Source: Aurantiochytrium sp. KH105 | Lineage: Eukaryota > Sar > Bigyra > Thraustochytrida > Thraustochytriidae | NCBI GenBank assembly: GCA_003116975.1 | Contig: BGKB01000094.1 | Location: forward strand, 186,001 to 250,000 | Length of the DNA stretch: 64,000 nt | Reading direction: 5' to 3' | Shown here: positions 18,877 to 28,158 of the stretch, in pieces | Layout of the letters: every line of letters starts with the position of its first letter | Position numbering within the stretch: the first letter of the stretch is position 1 | Program-made: the position numbers and the translations under genes | Notes under the pieces: model-generated | Told to the model about the DNA's origin: nothing | Databases searched by the model: none | Seen by the model: the letters and a program-made list of their open reading frames with translations, nothing else

Positions 18877-19404
18877 CTAGCGGACGAGAATGTTCATGAA
18901 CTTGCGCTTGGAGAAGCCCATCCAGAACTTGTCCGGTGCGGCCTCCGAATGCGCGTAGAGCCTGTCGAGCATACGGTTGCAGCACTCTTCACGGAGCTGC
19001 TTCATGTAGTTGCGGCACTTATCCTCCTCATCGCGGCCCTTGGGCGCCGGAATGTGGCCACCAAGAGGCCAGCCGGACTCGCCGGGCAGAGGGAATTTCT
19101 CCTTGGAAAGATCAAACATGATCTTGGCGCCAGACTGCTTGTTACCAGCCTTTTCCATGCGCTTGAGAATCTGCGAGATAAAGAGCGTGAGGAAGATGAT
19201 GACGCGGTCTGCAGGGCCTTCGATCACATAGCTTGCAAAGAGGACATTGGCGCGAAAGAACTTGATCGCCTCGTCAATGATGTCCTCGTCACTGCCGCTG
19301 GCTCGCGGGGCTGGCCCCTTGACGCTGGTCTTGAGAGGCAGCACAGACATGCCGCACACTACGTTGCCGCCGTCATCGTTGAGCGTCGAGTGATACGCCG
19401 GCAT
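18877..19404 (-). CDS. ARPC3: Arp2/3 complex subunit 3 (p21-Arc)
   Basis: A subunit of the seven-protein Arp2/3 complex that nucleates branched actin. It is 175 residues from ATG 19404, the family's usual size. The N-terminus MPAYHSTLNDD and the motifs MSVLPLKTSVKGPAP, IIDEAIKFFRANVLFASY, DRVIIFLTLFI and FPLPGESGWPLGG are characteristic, and the C-terminus KFWMGFSKRKFMN fits p21-Arc. It is complete and apparently intronless. It is convergent with the PRKRIP1-like gene; the 203-bp gap carries the AGC repeat. Confidence 0.96.
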   Translation of the reverse strand: MPAYHSTLNDDGGNVVCGMSVLPLKTSVKGPAPRASGSDEDIIDEAIKFFRANVLFASYVIEGPADRVIIFLTLFISQILKRMEKAGNKQSGAKIMFDLSKEKFPLPGESGWPLGGHIPAPKGRDEEDKCRNYMKQLREECCNRMLDRLYAHSEAAPDKFWMGFSKRKFMNILVR

Positions 19405-20433
19405 GCTTGCGCGCTGCGCTTCTGCCCGCTGGGCGTGGGTTTATTTTCGATCCCTCGTTCGCCTTGGCGGCGTGCGCGCGGCGCTCGAGCGAGCAAGTCG
19501 GCGCGCGGCGGTACTTCGAGGCGGGCCGAGGGGTGGAGGCAGGCGACAGCGGGGCGGGGCGCTGCTCGCGAGGACAAGGCTAGCACGCGAGGCACGCGGA
19601 CGCGGGTTGTGAAGGTTCTGTTGAGCGCTCAGGCCGGAGGCGGCCAAATGAAAGTAAAAAGTAAAAAGGAAAAAGGAAAAAACACAAGGGGGAAAAGGCA
19701 AAAGGAAAGAAAAAGCAACTTGAAAGAAGATCTTTGATCATCGTGATGAGAGAGAGATTAGGAAGAATTAAAAAAAAAAATAGGCCTAGGCCTATCGCGA
19801 AAGAGTTCTCAGACTATAAACACCACGACTCGGAAAAGCCGAGCCGGAGGCGGCCTTGACACAGGCCGAGCGAGCCTGATGATTATTCCCCTCGCTCGCT
19901 CGGACTTGAACTTGAAGAAAGTGAAAACGCAAGACCGGTAAGGAGAATCAGAGGGATGCGAAGAGCAGCGAGCGCTATGCGTCTTGATAGTGAGCAGCCA
20001 AGTCCAAGTTCACGTTCAACGAGGGAGACTCATGCGAGTTGTCTACTTGCGCAGCGTTTTGTGGAGAGACTGTAGTGGAGAGACTGTAGCACAATGAGTA
20101 AGCAGCCAATGTGCCTACAACGACAGATGATTGAAAAAACATGCCATGTGATGTGAATGCAGAATTGGGCCAATGCAATGCAAAAGAGCATTTTCAGAGG
20201 AACACCGACACGCACGAAAAAGACAAGAAACAAGAGAGTGAACGCAACAGCAACAGCAGTCGAGTAAAATAGGGCACTCATTTCTCGAAGCGGGCAATTA
20301 AGGGGTTAATGAAAAGGCCATCATCGTCCGCCAAGGCTGATTGAACAGACGGCAGCGACAGCCGACAGGAACCTTCAAAGGATAATACGTGGGGAGAAAG
20401 AAAACCCCAAGCTCATCCACAAAGACTCGACCT
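19405..20433. other. intergenic region with a structured element
   Basis: Lies between the 5' end of ARPC3 and the 3' end of prohibitin-1. GC-rich near ARPC3 (its promoter), AT-richer after about 19,640. It contains a cluster of hairpins and a poly-A tract at 19770-19903, reported separately. No coding region is recognised; + frames crossing 19405-19737 are low complexity. Confidence 0.5.
19770..19903 (-). ncRNA. possible structured noncoding RNA ending in a T run (speculative)
   Basis: Read on the minus strand: a 10-bp perfect stem (19903-19894 with 19875-19866) around an 18-base loop, a 5-bp stem (19868-19864 with 19855-19851), a CTCGG/CCGAG hairpin with a 5-base loop (19843-19829), then a 16-bp perfect palindrome (19795-19780) followed directly by 11 T. 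Hairpins followed by a T run suggest an RNA polymerase III end, but no known RNA family, A/B box or promoter was recognised. Confidence 0.2.
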
Positions 20434-21455
20434 CTACTGACCGATGCTCATGAGCATGCTGACGTTGCTGCCCTCACCCTTGCCACCTGACGGAAGGTAG
20501 ACAACGTTGCGCGAGCGTGCGAGCGTGGCGGCAATGTCCTTGGCGGCGTCAATGCGACGGACCTCAATGAGACCACGGCCGTTCTTCTTGAGGGCATCGG
20601 AAATGAGCTCGGCAGCCTGGGCCTCACCCTCGGCCTCGATAACGCGGACCTTCTTCTCCTGCTCGGCCTTGGCGACGAGGAACTTGGAGCGCTCAGCCTC
20701 CTGGTGGGCGACCTGCTTGGCCTCGACGGCAGTGGAGAAATCCTGCGAGAAGAGAACTGTGGACGGTAAACAAAGCAAACAAGAAAACAAAAGTAGCGAC
20801 CGAGAGTTAGCGCTGCGTGCATCGAGATAAACATGGAAAATCGGGGCACCCCCGAAAATGCGAAATACAAGCTCTGTGAAGCAAAGTGTCATCACAAAGC
20901 GACGCGAGGGCGAAGAAACTTACCAGTGACAAGGGAGACATCGTCAAGAGTGATGTGAAAGTTGCGGGCACGGGCCTGGAGCGTCTCGATGATCTGCTGG
21001 GAGACCTTCTCACGCATGGTGATGAGCTGATCGGCGTTGTACTGAGCGACGACGGACTTGAGGACCTCGTTGACAATGGAAGGGAGGACGCGGTCGTCGT
21101 AGTTCTGGCCGAGCTCACGGTGAATCTTGGGGAGCTGGTCGACCTCGGGCCTCGAGAGGACACGCAGGCCGATGTTGACGGTCTGGAGATCCTTGGTCGG
21201 GGTGGTGCTGTTGACCACACGAGGCTTGGAGCGGATGGAGTAAATGTAGGGCGTCTGCACGAAGGGAAGCTTCAGGTGCGTGCCCTCGGTGCGGGCGACG
21301 GGCTGGACACCATCGCGGAGCATATCGTAGAGCACGGCGGCCTCGCCGGCGTCCACATTGTACAGCGCGTTCTGGCCGGCCCAGCCGACGATGCCGGCCG
21401 TGGCGGCCAGCTGCGCCACGCGCGTGAGGCCAACGGCAACCTGTCGTGCGGCCAT
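20434..21455 (-). CDS. PHB1: prohibitin-1, two exons
   Basis: A ring-forming mitochondrial inner-membrane scaffold protein that works with prohibitin-2. Exon 1 is 21455-20924 and exon 2 is 20756-20434; together they give 284 residues. The split follows from alignment: exon 1 ends in LDDVSLVT and exon 2 resumes with [15 protein letters not shown], matching the PHB1 pattern without a gap. The N-terminus has a hydrophobic anchor (about 8-28), then the SPFH domain ([38 protein letters not shown]) and a C-terminal coiled coil ([17 protein letters not shown]). The sequence sides with PHB1 over PHB2. The start MAARQVAV is close to animal PHB1. Confidence 0.95.
20757..20923 (-). other. spliceosomal intron of prohibitin-1
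   Basis: 167-base phase-1 intron: donor G|GTAAGT at 20924/20923 and acceptor CACAG|TT at 20757/20756, preceded by a T-rich tract. Removing it joins two frames into an ungapped prohibitin. Confidence 0.93.
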
Positions 21456-23346
21456 CCTTGCTAGCTACGGTCTGTAGCTGCTGCTGCTGCTGCTGCTGCT
21501 GCTCGCGAGCTCGCCGCGGAACTTCTCGCGCTCCGCCTCGTCGGGGATCCGCGCTCCTTGTGCGCCGCCGCTCCGGGAGAAGGGGCGAGCGAGAGCTGCG
21601 AGGGGCGTGCGAGTGCCGGCGCGCTGCCTGCCGCCTGCGTCCGCGCTTCGGGCGTCGGGGCGTGCGTCCCTTGCGTCGCGTGAGCTCGCTCGCGAGTGGC
21701 GCGGATGGGTGATTGGATTCCAGACGCCGCGCGGCGCCCCTAGCGTTTCCCCTGGCCGCCGCCTAGGATCCCCGCGCCGCAGCGCCTGGCTGCCTGCCGC
21801 CGGCATTCGCGAAGCCACAGATCGCGGCGCCGATAGTCCACTTGCAGCGCGCCGCCGCAAGTCGGGAATGGCGCCGCGCAAAGGGCCTGCCCGGCCGCGC
21901 CACTGGAGGCGGCGTGCCACGGGCAGGTTGATTTCACTCGAAGTGAACTTTCCAGTCCTCGCGACTGCGATGTGGTGTCTATAGGACAGTTGTAGTAGTG
22001 GTAGGCGAGAGGGCGACGGCGAGTGAGAATGGTTTAGGCCGCGGAATGAAAGAAGAAAGCAGGGAAGAAAGATGAGAGAAAGAAGATAAGAAAGAAAGAA
22101 AGCTGCGCGACTTCGCCTGGATGGGCGAAGAACTTGAACTTGAAGGACGGAGAGGCGTGCTTGGAGAAAGCGCGGGAGGAGATGGGGACGAAGTGAAGAG
22201 TCGATGGGATGAGGAGAGGAGGGATCAATCAATTTTTTTAACAGTAAATGCGGACGATGCGGAGCGGGGAGCTTGGGAAGAGCAAGAGGAGAAATAGCAA
22301 GGGGATCAAGGAGAAAAGGACGCGCGTCGCCAGCGCGAACCAAGAAGAAGAAAATGGCCCTAGGAGTGTATTCTTGCCTGCAGGTGTGGACTCTGCAAGC
22401 AAGCAAGCGAGCAAGCATGCATAGGAGGGAGTGACCGAGGGACTTGGGAAAAAGAGCGCTACAGCTACCAACTACAATTTGATAAATTTGTCGTATCCCC
22501 GCGATCTAAAATGCATTTCTAGTATAAGCGCGCGTATCTACAAATGCGCACGAAAGCAAACCAAACAGAGCGCTTTTCTTATTTTGCCTGACTCGCTCCT
22601 CGACCGATCATCCTGCGCACGGGGAACGCCACCAACATCCACCATCATCATCGGACACTCATAATTCGTCGACCGAATTCGATGCGCTCGAGTCTTGTAT
22701 CCTCTTTTCATTTCCTTTCACGGGCGATCCTTATCTTTTTCTCACGCATCTTTAAAACCGGACTCGGGGCCCAACCGCTGTCTCTGCCAGCTCCGCTTTC
22801 TCTCCGCAGTTCACAGGCAATCATCGATCCCAGTCCTTCGCGGGTCGCATCGCGAGGCGCCGGACGCGCGCAGGAGCAGCACGAGACCGCGCCACGCGTC
22901 GCGCGGTGCATCGCGAGGGCGGAGGGCGAGCGCCACGCCAGCCAGGCAGCCAGGCACAGGCAGCCAGGCCGTCCGTCCTTCCGAGGCGCCCAGGTCTTCG
23001 GTTCAAGGCGGGCCATCGCGGCAACGGCGGGTGGTGACATTCCGGGCTCCCAAACCGCTACCGAGCACGGCAGCAAGGAGCGACGAAGAGGGCGCAGAGG
23101 CCTGGCCAAGGCGAGGTTCGAGAGGACCGGGGCGAGGTGGCGACCCAGAGCAGGACTGGGCGCCCACGCGAGAGGAGAACGACCCGAACGCCTCGAGGTC
23201 CGGAAATCGCGCGCCTTGTTGAACGTGCGTGCGATCGAGGAGTCAGTCAGTCAGCCTGACAGCCCGAGAGGCAACGTCTGTCTGTTTTTCTGTCTGTCTG
23301 TCTGTCTGCCTGCCTGGTTGCGCGCTTGCTCTTTAGCTTGCTCGCG
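21456..23346. other. long divergent intergenic region
   Basis: 1.9 kb between prohibitin-1 (minus) and the first PGAP4-like gene (plus). It starts with a CTG repeat (21477-21502) and has TCTG repeats near 23277-23312 just before the next gene. A minus frame at 21465-22418 is low complexity, with no recognisable domain. No gene is called. Confidence 0.5.
21477..21502. repeat. (CTG)8 microsatellite
   Basis: Starts about 20 bases upstream of the prohibitin-1 start codon, so probably in its 5' UTR. Confidence 0.9.
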
Positions 23347-25119
23347 ATGTGGCACTCTGCAAAGAACGCGGGCACCAAGTTGCGCAACAAGTCGGGTGAC
23401 GCGTTTCTTCGAAGCAAACGAATCGTAAAGAACGCGCATGGGGCCTTGCACTCGTCCGTGCCAGCCCCAGTCTCGCGCCTCGTGTCCTCTGCTCTTCGGG
23501 GCATCGATTTGTGCTTGTGGAGTGTCATCAAAGCAACGTACAATGCCGCCAGAAAGATCAATGTGCGGCTGCTTTTGGCTCTCATTGTGTACGCAGCCAT
23601 CTTGAGCACGATCATCGCCAAGATGCGCTACAGCGCGCACTTTCAGCCGTCCGTACGCATCGTTGAGGACATTGAAGAGCAGCGCACGCAATGGGCGAAG
23701 GATTTTATCGTTCCATACGGCAACGAGCTCCTTGCCACAGACAGTGTGGCAACCTCGGCAGACCACCATATCGAGCTCTGCATCGCTGTGCCCACGGCAG
23801 AACGCCGGCACTCCTTTTTACTCCAAACCGTTGCCACCGTGGTCCGCAGCATCGTGCGCGCTGACAATAGTGACGTGGTTCTCATCGTCAACGACGTCAA
23901 CAAGCGCAGAATGGGCCACACCGATCCGTACGTGGCTTACTTGGAGCAGCATGGCGTCAACGTGATTCGGAGCTCTCTTTGTCTGAAAAAGGGCGTCACC
24001 TGCAGGTCCAAGGAGAAAGCGGTGCTTGACATGGCCACCAGTGTCGACGCCTGCTTGACCATGACGTCGGCACCCTACATTGTCCTTCTCGAAGACGACA
24101 TGGTCGTCTCTGCCCACTTTATTGACCGCGTGCTTCAGGCCGCAAAAAAGCTGTCTGCGGGCGAGGAACCGTGGGCTTTTCTCAGCCTCTTCCGCACCGG
24201 GCACTACGACGGTTTCTCGCGATCATGGGCGTCCATCTCTGAGCTCCTGAGCGTCAGCATGGCCATCACAGCCATTCTCACAGCCCTGGTCTACGCCATT
24301 GCGGGACTGCAGCGAGTCACCTCCTCTGCGTCTCCCTCGACGACCAGCACCGCCACGGTTGCTGTCGCCGCCGCCACCACCACGAGCACCGCCACCGCTA
24401 CGGGGCCTCGGCGTGGGGAGCGTGTTTTGCGGTTTTTGATGCGTTTCGTGGGCTTTACCATGGCAATTGCCGCCAGCATCTACGTACTCGGGCGCCAGAA
24501 CACATTGCTCCCGCTCTACCTGAACGAGGGCCTTTACGAGGACATTTCGAGCGCCAGCACTGCTGGTCTCGTTTTCCCACGGAGGTCCGCGGAAAAGTTC
24601 ACTGCTTGGCTGCAAAATCCAATTCTCGATGTCGACAAGTCGCAGGCTGCCGTGGAATTCGCTGCGGCCCACGGCCTCAAGTCGTACTTGATGCGGCCCA
24701 ATCCTGTTGAGCACGTGGGTCGCTTCACGTCAATTGCCGCAAAACGCATGAAACGGGAGATTGCTGATCCCCGTCTTCATTTCGCAAATTTCATGAAGGT
24801 CTCGGAATGGTTTGAGGAGGATGACTTCAAGGTCAGTTTGCGTTTTCCGCGTGACATCAATCCCGCGAACAGACAATCTTCAAAAGACGGGGATCCGGGG
24901 CGGTTCATTCAGGCCAACGTTCGGGGCAGTGTGTCGGGCGATGTGCATTACGTCAAGACTACCAAGCTGGCTCGGGCAGTGGGGCTGTTGTTTGTCGCCA
25001 GTTCCATCTTCCTCATTATGCTCATTAGCCATTTCGATACGTCTCGTGTGGGGGTAATTGATACCTTGGTCCTCACTTGCGACGGGGATCGACCTGTTCG
25101 CGGCGAAAAGAACAATTGA
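23347..25119 (+). CDS. PGAP4-like multi-TM glycosyltransferase, copy A
   Basis: Predicted Golgi or ER membrane GT-A glycosyltransferase related to PGAP4/TMEM246, which adds GalNAc to GPI anchors. It is 590 residues from ATG 23347. TM1 lies at about 72-92 (RLLLALIVYAAILSTIIA). The catalytic half starts at IELCIAVPTAERR and has the acidic triad EDD (249-251, VLLEDDMVVS). Two further TM segments (about 300-322 and 358-380) interrupt the fold, as in PGAP4, with a Thr/Ala-rich loop between. Then come GRQNTLLPLY, VFPRRSAEKF and the PGAP4-like RPNPVEHVGRFTS. A fourth TM (about 543-563) lies near the C-terminus. It is paralogous to the next gene. The donor and acceptor are inferred. Confidence 0.65.
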   Translation: MWHSAKNAGTKLRNKSGDAFLRSKRIVKNAHGALHSSVPAPVSRLVSSALRGIDLCLWSVIKATYNAARKINVRLLLALIVYAAILSTIIAKMRYSAHFQPSVRIVEDIEEQRTQWAKDFIVPYGNELLATDSVATSADHHIELCIAVPTAERRHSFLLQTVATVVRSIVRADNSDVVLIVNDVNKRRMGHTDPYVAYLEQHGVNVIRSSLCLKKGVTCRSKEKAVLDMATSVDACLTMTSAPYIVLLEDDMVVSAHFIDRVLQAAKKLSAGEEPWAFLSLFRTGHYDGFSRSWASISELLSVSMAITAILTALVYAIAGLQRVTSSASPSTTSTATVAVAAATTTSTATATGPRRGERVLRFLMRFVGFTMAIAASIYVLGRQNTLLPLYLNEGLYEDISSASTAGLVFPRRSAEKFTAWLQNPILDVDKSQAAVEFAAAHGLKSYLMRPNPVEHVGRFTSIAAKRMKREIADPRLHFANFMKVSEWFEEDDFKVSLRFPRDINPANRQSSKDGDPGRFIQANVRGSVSGDVHYVKTTKLARAVGLLFVASSIFLIMLISHFDTSRVGVIDTLVLTCDGDRPVRGEKNN

Positions 25120-25884
25120 CGCATTTCCTGCGTCATGCATCTTGCTTGATATGGCTTCTGATCTTATAGTATCTGCTCTACGAATGCAACACACATTGAA
25201 AGGATTATCTCTTTTATACGCCATTCACAGTTGAATCAATCTCGTGACTCGCCTCATAGCGACGGGGCGAAGGCCTTCCTTGACGCTGCGCACAAAAAGC
25301 TCAATCTCGTGCTCTCAGAGTAGTATTTCGATTGACTCGCAGATGAGGTCCAAGTCGTCGGCTTCTCTCCCACCCACAAACTCACATCCGGCCTGACTGT
25401 GAGTAAGCCTATGTTTTCCTGCTGTGCCGCGGTGTGCAGGGCGCGGCCCACCAGCGTAAATCAATGCACACACAGGCAGAGGGAGTGCAGGCTGGAACTT
25501 GAATACAGATAGCCTGGGTCAGACACTCAACGTTGCGGCTGCCGGCCGCCGTGGAGGTGCCTTGGCGTGTGGCGGCCAGCGCGGCACCAGCCAGGAGGCC
25601 GCGCAGACGAGGTCAGGGCTGTGCACGCGCGCGCGCGCCCTCGCGCGACCGCGAGGGCGAAGCCAAGCGAACGGGCCTCGCTCTCTGTTTTTCTCTCGGG
25701 CAGCGCATGCTGGGCGAGACCTCGCGCTGCGCCTGCTGGGATTGACGTGGGCGCGCGCCCGGTCTGCGAAGAGCAAGAGCAAGAGCAAGAGTAAGAGCAA
25801 GAGCAAGGAAAGGAGCAGCCGCTCGCGCGGTGAACGACGGGGCAAGGCCAGCAAGGAGGTCGAAGGCAACAGAGACGTGGGGCC
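25120..25884. other. intergenic region between the PGAP4-like pair
   Basis: 765 bp with a GAGCAA repeat (25771-25806). A fragment around 25166 resembles the branch-recognition part of U2 snRNA, but nothing else of U2 is present. No gene is called; the end presumably carries the promoter of copy B. Confidence 0.5.
25771..25806. repeat. (GAGCAA)6 hexanucleotide repeat
   Basis: Six units, one with a single change (GAGTAA), about 80 bases upstream of the start of PGAP4-like copy B. Confidence 0.9.
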
Positions 25885-27732
25885 ATGCGGTCCCGAAGCT
25901 CCTCCGATGCAACTTCAATTAGGTCTCTTGAGGCTGGCACGAAGCCAACGTCTAACATGAGCGAGCACATGGCGTCTACTTTAGGACAAGGATCGTCACC
26001 TACATCGGTGGCCTCGACACCAACATCAACCCGAAGAAGAGAGAAAACTCGAAGAACGTCGCTGCCCTCGCGCTCGCTTAGCATGAACGTAGGAATGATG
26101 AGGGCCATGGTAGAGCATGAAAGATATTTCAGGGACAAGCGAGACCTGCACTCGAGGAGAACGCTTGGCATCATGAGAGATAGACTCAGATTCTGGTGTA
26201 CACCGGTGCACCGATTGTTTCTTCTCCTGGCATGGGCTCTTCGCTTAGCCGGACGCTACACTTCCTGGCGAAAGAAACCTCGAGTATTTGCGGGACTCAT
26301 TGTCTATTTATTGCTGCTCATGGCGGTTGCCTCGAACTTGAGACATAGTCTCTTCTTCTCCCCGGATTTGAAGGAGGTCATTGCCAACGAAAATGCGCTC
26401 ACGGCATGGTCCAAGCCCACACTCATGTCGCTCGGGTTCAACGTTGATTCACTCGACGAAACTGCCGACGAGCTCGCAGCGCCGCGCATTTGCATTGTGA
26501 TGACCACCGCCGAACGAAAAATACCCTATTCGTACGCCGCTGCGGCCACTGTGCTGCGCAGTCTGATTGAGTCCAAGGAAGACGGCGCCTTTATCGTCAA
26601 TGATGTTGGGTTTTACAAGGATCGAAAGAGACCAGGTGTCGACCTCCTCGAGCTGTCTGGGGTCCAGGTCGTGCGAAGACGTGGATGCGACTACTCCAAG
26701 CGCGGGGCGAGCAGGTGCTCGAGACACGTCAAGGCAAAACTTGACTACATACAGAGTCTAAAGGCCTGCCTAGACACCACGAGCGCGCGCTATGTGACCG
26801 TGATTGACGACGATGTCGTGGTATCCAAGCGCTTTGTCCAACGCCAGCTCCTCGCAGCAGATGCCTTGCAGGAGAATGCCATGCCGTGGACCCTGCTGCG
26901 CCTTTTCCGGACCGACGCGTACGACAACTTTTCGCTGGCATCGCCAACTTCGCTGCTGGAACTTGTACTTTTCAGCGCGGCAAACTCCTTTCTCTGGATT
27001 TTCATTTTGGGAAAACCATTTTGGACCGTGCAGACGTGGAGTGCCGAGTTGCGCCACCTCTTTATATCTCGGGCTTTTACCTTTTTTAGTCTCAGCGCGC
27101 TGAGTCTTCTCGTCTTTGGCCGACAGAACACTTTTGCACCCTTTGGTATCCACAGCGGAGTCTTCAAAAGTCCCAGCGAGGCTGGAAGTGTCGGAATCAT
27201 GTATCCGCGCCAGATTGCAGATGCGCTCGTTGACTTTCTTCAAAATGGCAAAGGACCATCTGCTGTGGACGAGGCCATCAACGACTTTTGCGGCCAGTAT
27301 CATAAAAATGCACCTTGTTTGGTACTGCGCCCCAACCTCATGGAGCACGTCGGTCGATTTTCGTCTCTGTCAAGCCGGAGGACGATCTTGGAGAATACGA
27401 GGCTACAGCTGCACTTTGCGTCAGGCATGCGAACATCCGAGTGGTTCATTTCCGACGATACTTCTCTGCAAGATAAATTTGAAGCCAGGCGGGCAAAGGC
27501 AACGGAGAGTCTAGACTCTCCGCTCTTTGTGTCAGCCTTGGACAATGTCAATCAGATTCTAGCGGATACGGGCGGCCTTACGCGACGGCCGCTGATTTTC
27601 ATTATATCTTCCATCGCACTCATCAACATCGTCGGCTTTGGGGAGCACTTTTTCATTCCTGTCTCGAGAAAGCACATGCGCAACATTTTGCGCGCCATGC
27701 GCCCTCCTCGCCCCCCCATGCGGTCTGTGTAA
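25885..27732 (+). CDS. PGAP4-like multi-TM glycosyltransferase, copy B
   Basis: 615 residues from ATG 25885 (alternative ATG at 25957). It has the same architecture as copy A: Ser/Arg-rich cytosolic N-terminus, TM1 (FAGLIVYLLLLMAVASNL, about 138-155), ICIVMTTAERKIPYSYA, acidic triad DDD (308-310, VTVIDDDVVVS), a pair of TM segments in the middle, GRQNTFAPFG, MYPRQIADALVDFLQ, RPNLMEHVGRFSS and TSEWF. A C-terminal hydrophobic stretch (RPLIFIISSIALINIVGF) ends it. The shared blocks, in the same order, show a tandem duplication with strong divergence. Probably a GPI-anchor or other glycan-modifying enzyme; the substrate is unknown. Confidence 0.65.
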   Translation: MRSRSSSDATSIRSLEAGTKPTSNMSEHMASTLGQGSSPTSVASTPTSTRRREKTRRTSLPSRSLSMNVGMMRAMVEHERYFRDKRDLHSRRTLGIMRDRLRFWCTPVHRLFLLLAWALRLAGRYTSWRKKPRVFAGLIVYLLLLMAVASNLRHSLFFSPDLKEVIANENALTAWSKPTLMSLGFNVDSLDETADELAAPRICIVMTTAERKIPYSYAAAATVLRSLIESKEDGAFIVNDVGFYKDRKRPGVDLLELSGVQVVRRRGCDYSKRGASRCSRHVKAKLDYIQSLKACLDTTSARYVTVIDDDVVVSKRFVQRQLLAADALQENAMPWTLLRLFRTDAYDNFSLASPTSLLELVLFSAANSFLWIFILGKPFWTVQTWSAELRHLFISRAFTFFSLSALSLLVFGRQNTFAPFGIHSGVFKSPSEAGSVGIMYPRQIADALVDFLQNGKGPSAVDEAINDFCGQYHKNAPCLVLRPNLMEHVGRFSSLSSRRTILENTRLQLHFASGMRTSEWFISDDTSLQDKFEARRAKATESLDSPLFVSALDNVNQILADTGGLTRRPLIFIISSIALINIVGFGEHFFIPVSRKHMRNILRAMRPPRPPMRSV

Positions 27733-28158
27733 CGCGCGTCTGAAAAATAATTGGACATGTATTTTTTTTATTTCGTGGGACGGTGTCGTGGGGAAGAACA
27801 CCTCACGTTCACGGCTAATCTGTCATCGATTGTTGGGCAGCAGGGGAACTTCGTCATCTCGCTGCCGTTCGGGAAGCCTATGCATGGCTCGACCAAGTTT
27901 GCCTTGCCCCATGTCTTGAAAGGTCGAGGCCGAATGTCTTGTCATCTTGTTTCCCAGAACCTGCGCCCAAACGTTATTTCTCTCGCGTGGGGCCAAGCCC
28001 AGGCCCTGCCTGCAGCGAGCGAGCAAGCAAGAGGAACGAAAAGCCAAAGCTACGGCTCTCGCGCGCGCTAGGGTGGGCGGTGCGGCGGTGCGAGCTGCTC
28101 TGGGACGGGTCTGCCTCGTGTGCTTTCTTTGCAAGAGGCCAAAAAGGCGCAGCACGCC
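27733..28158. other. intergenic region
   Basis: 426 bp between two same-strand genes. A T-rich run after the stop (about 27760-27775) is followed by ordinary sequence. No separate gene is seen. Confidence 0.5.

Noticed and set aside
21465-22418. 317-codon minus frame upstream of prohibitin-1
   Set aside because: Low-complexity Arg/Ser/Leu sequence ending in the CTG repeat; fits promoter and 5' UTR.
25160-25185. TAGTATCTGCTCT, similar to the branch-recognition region of U2 snRNA
   Set aside because: No other U2 landmark (5' end, Sm site, stem I) is present nearby.
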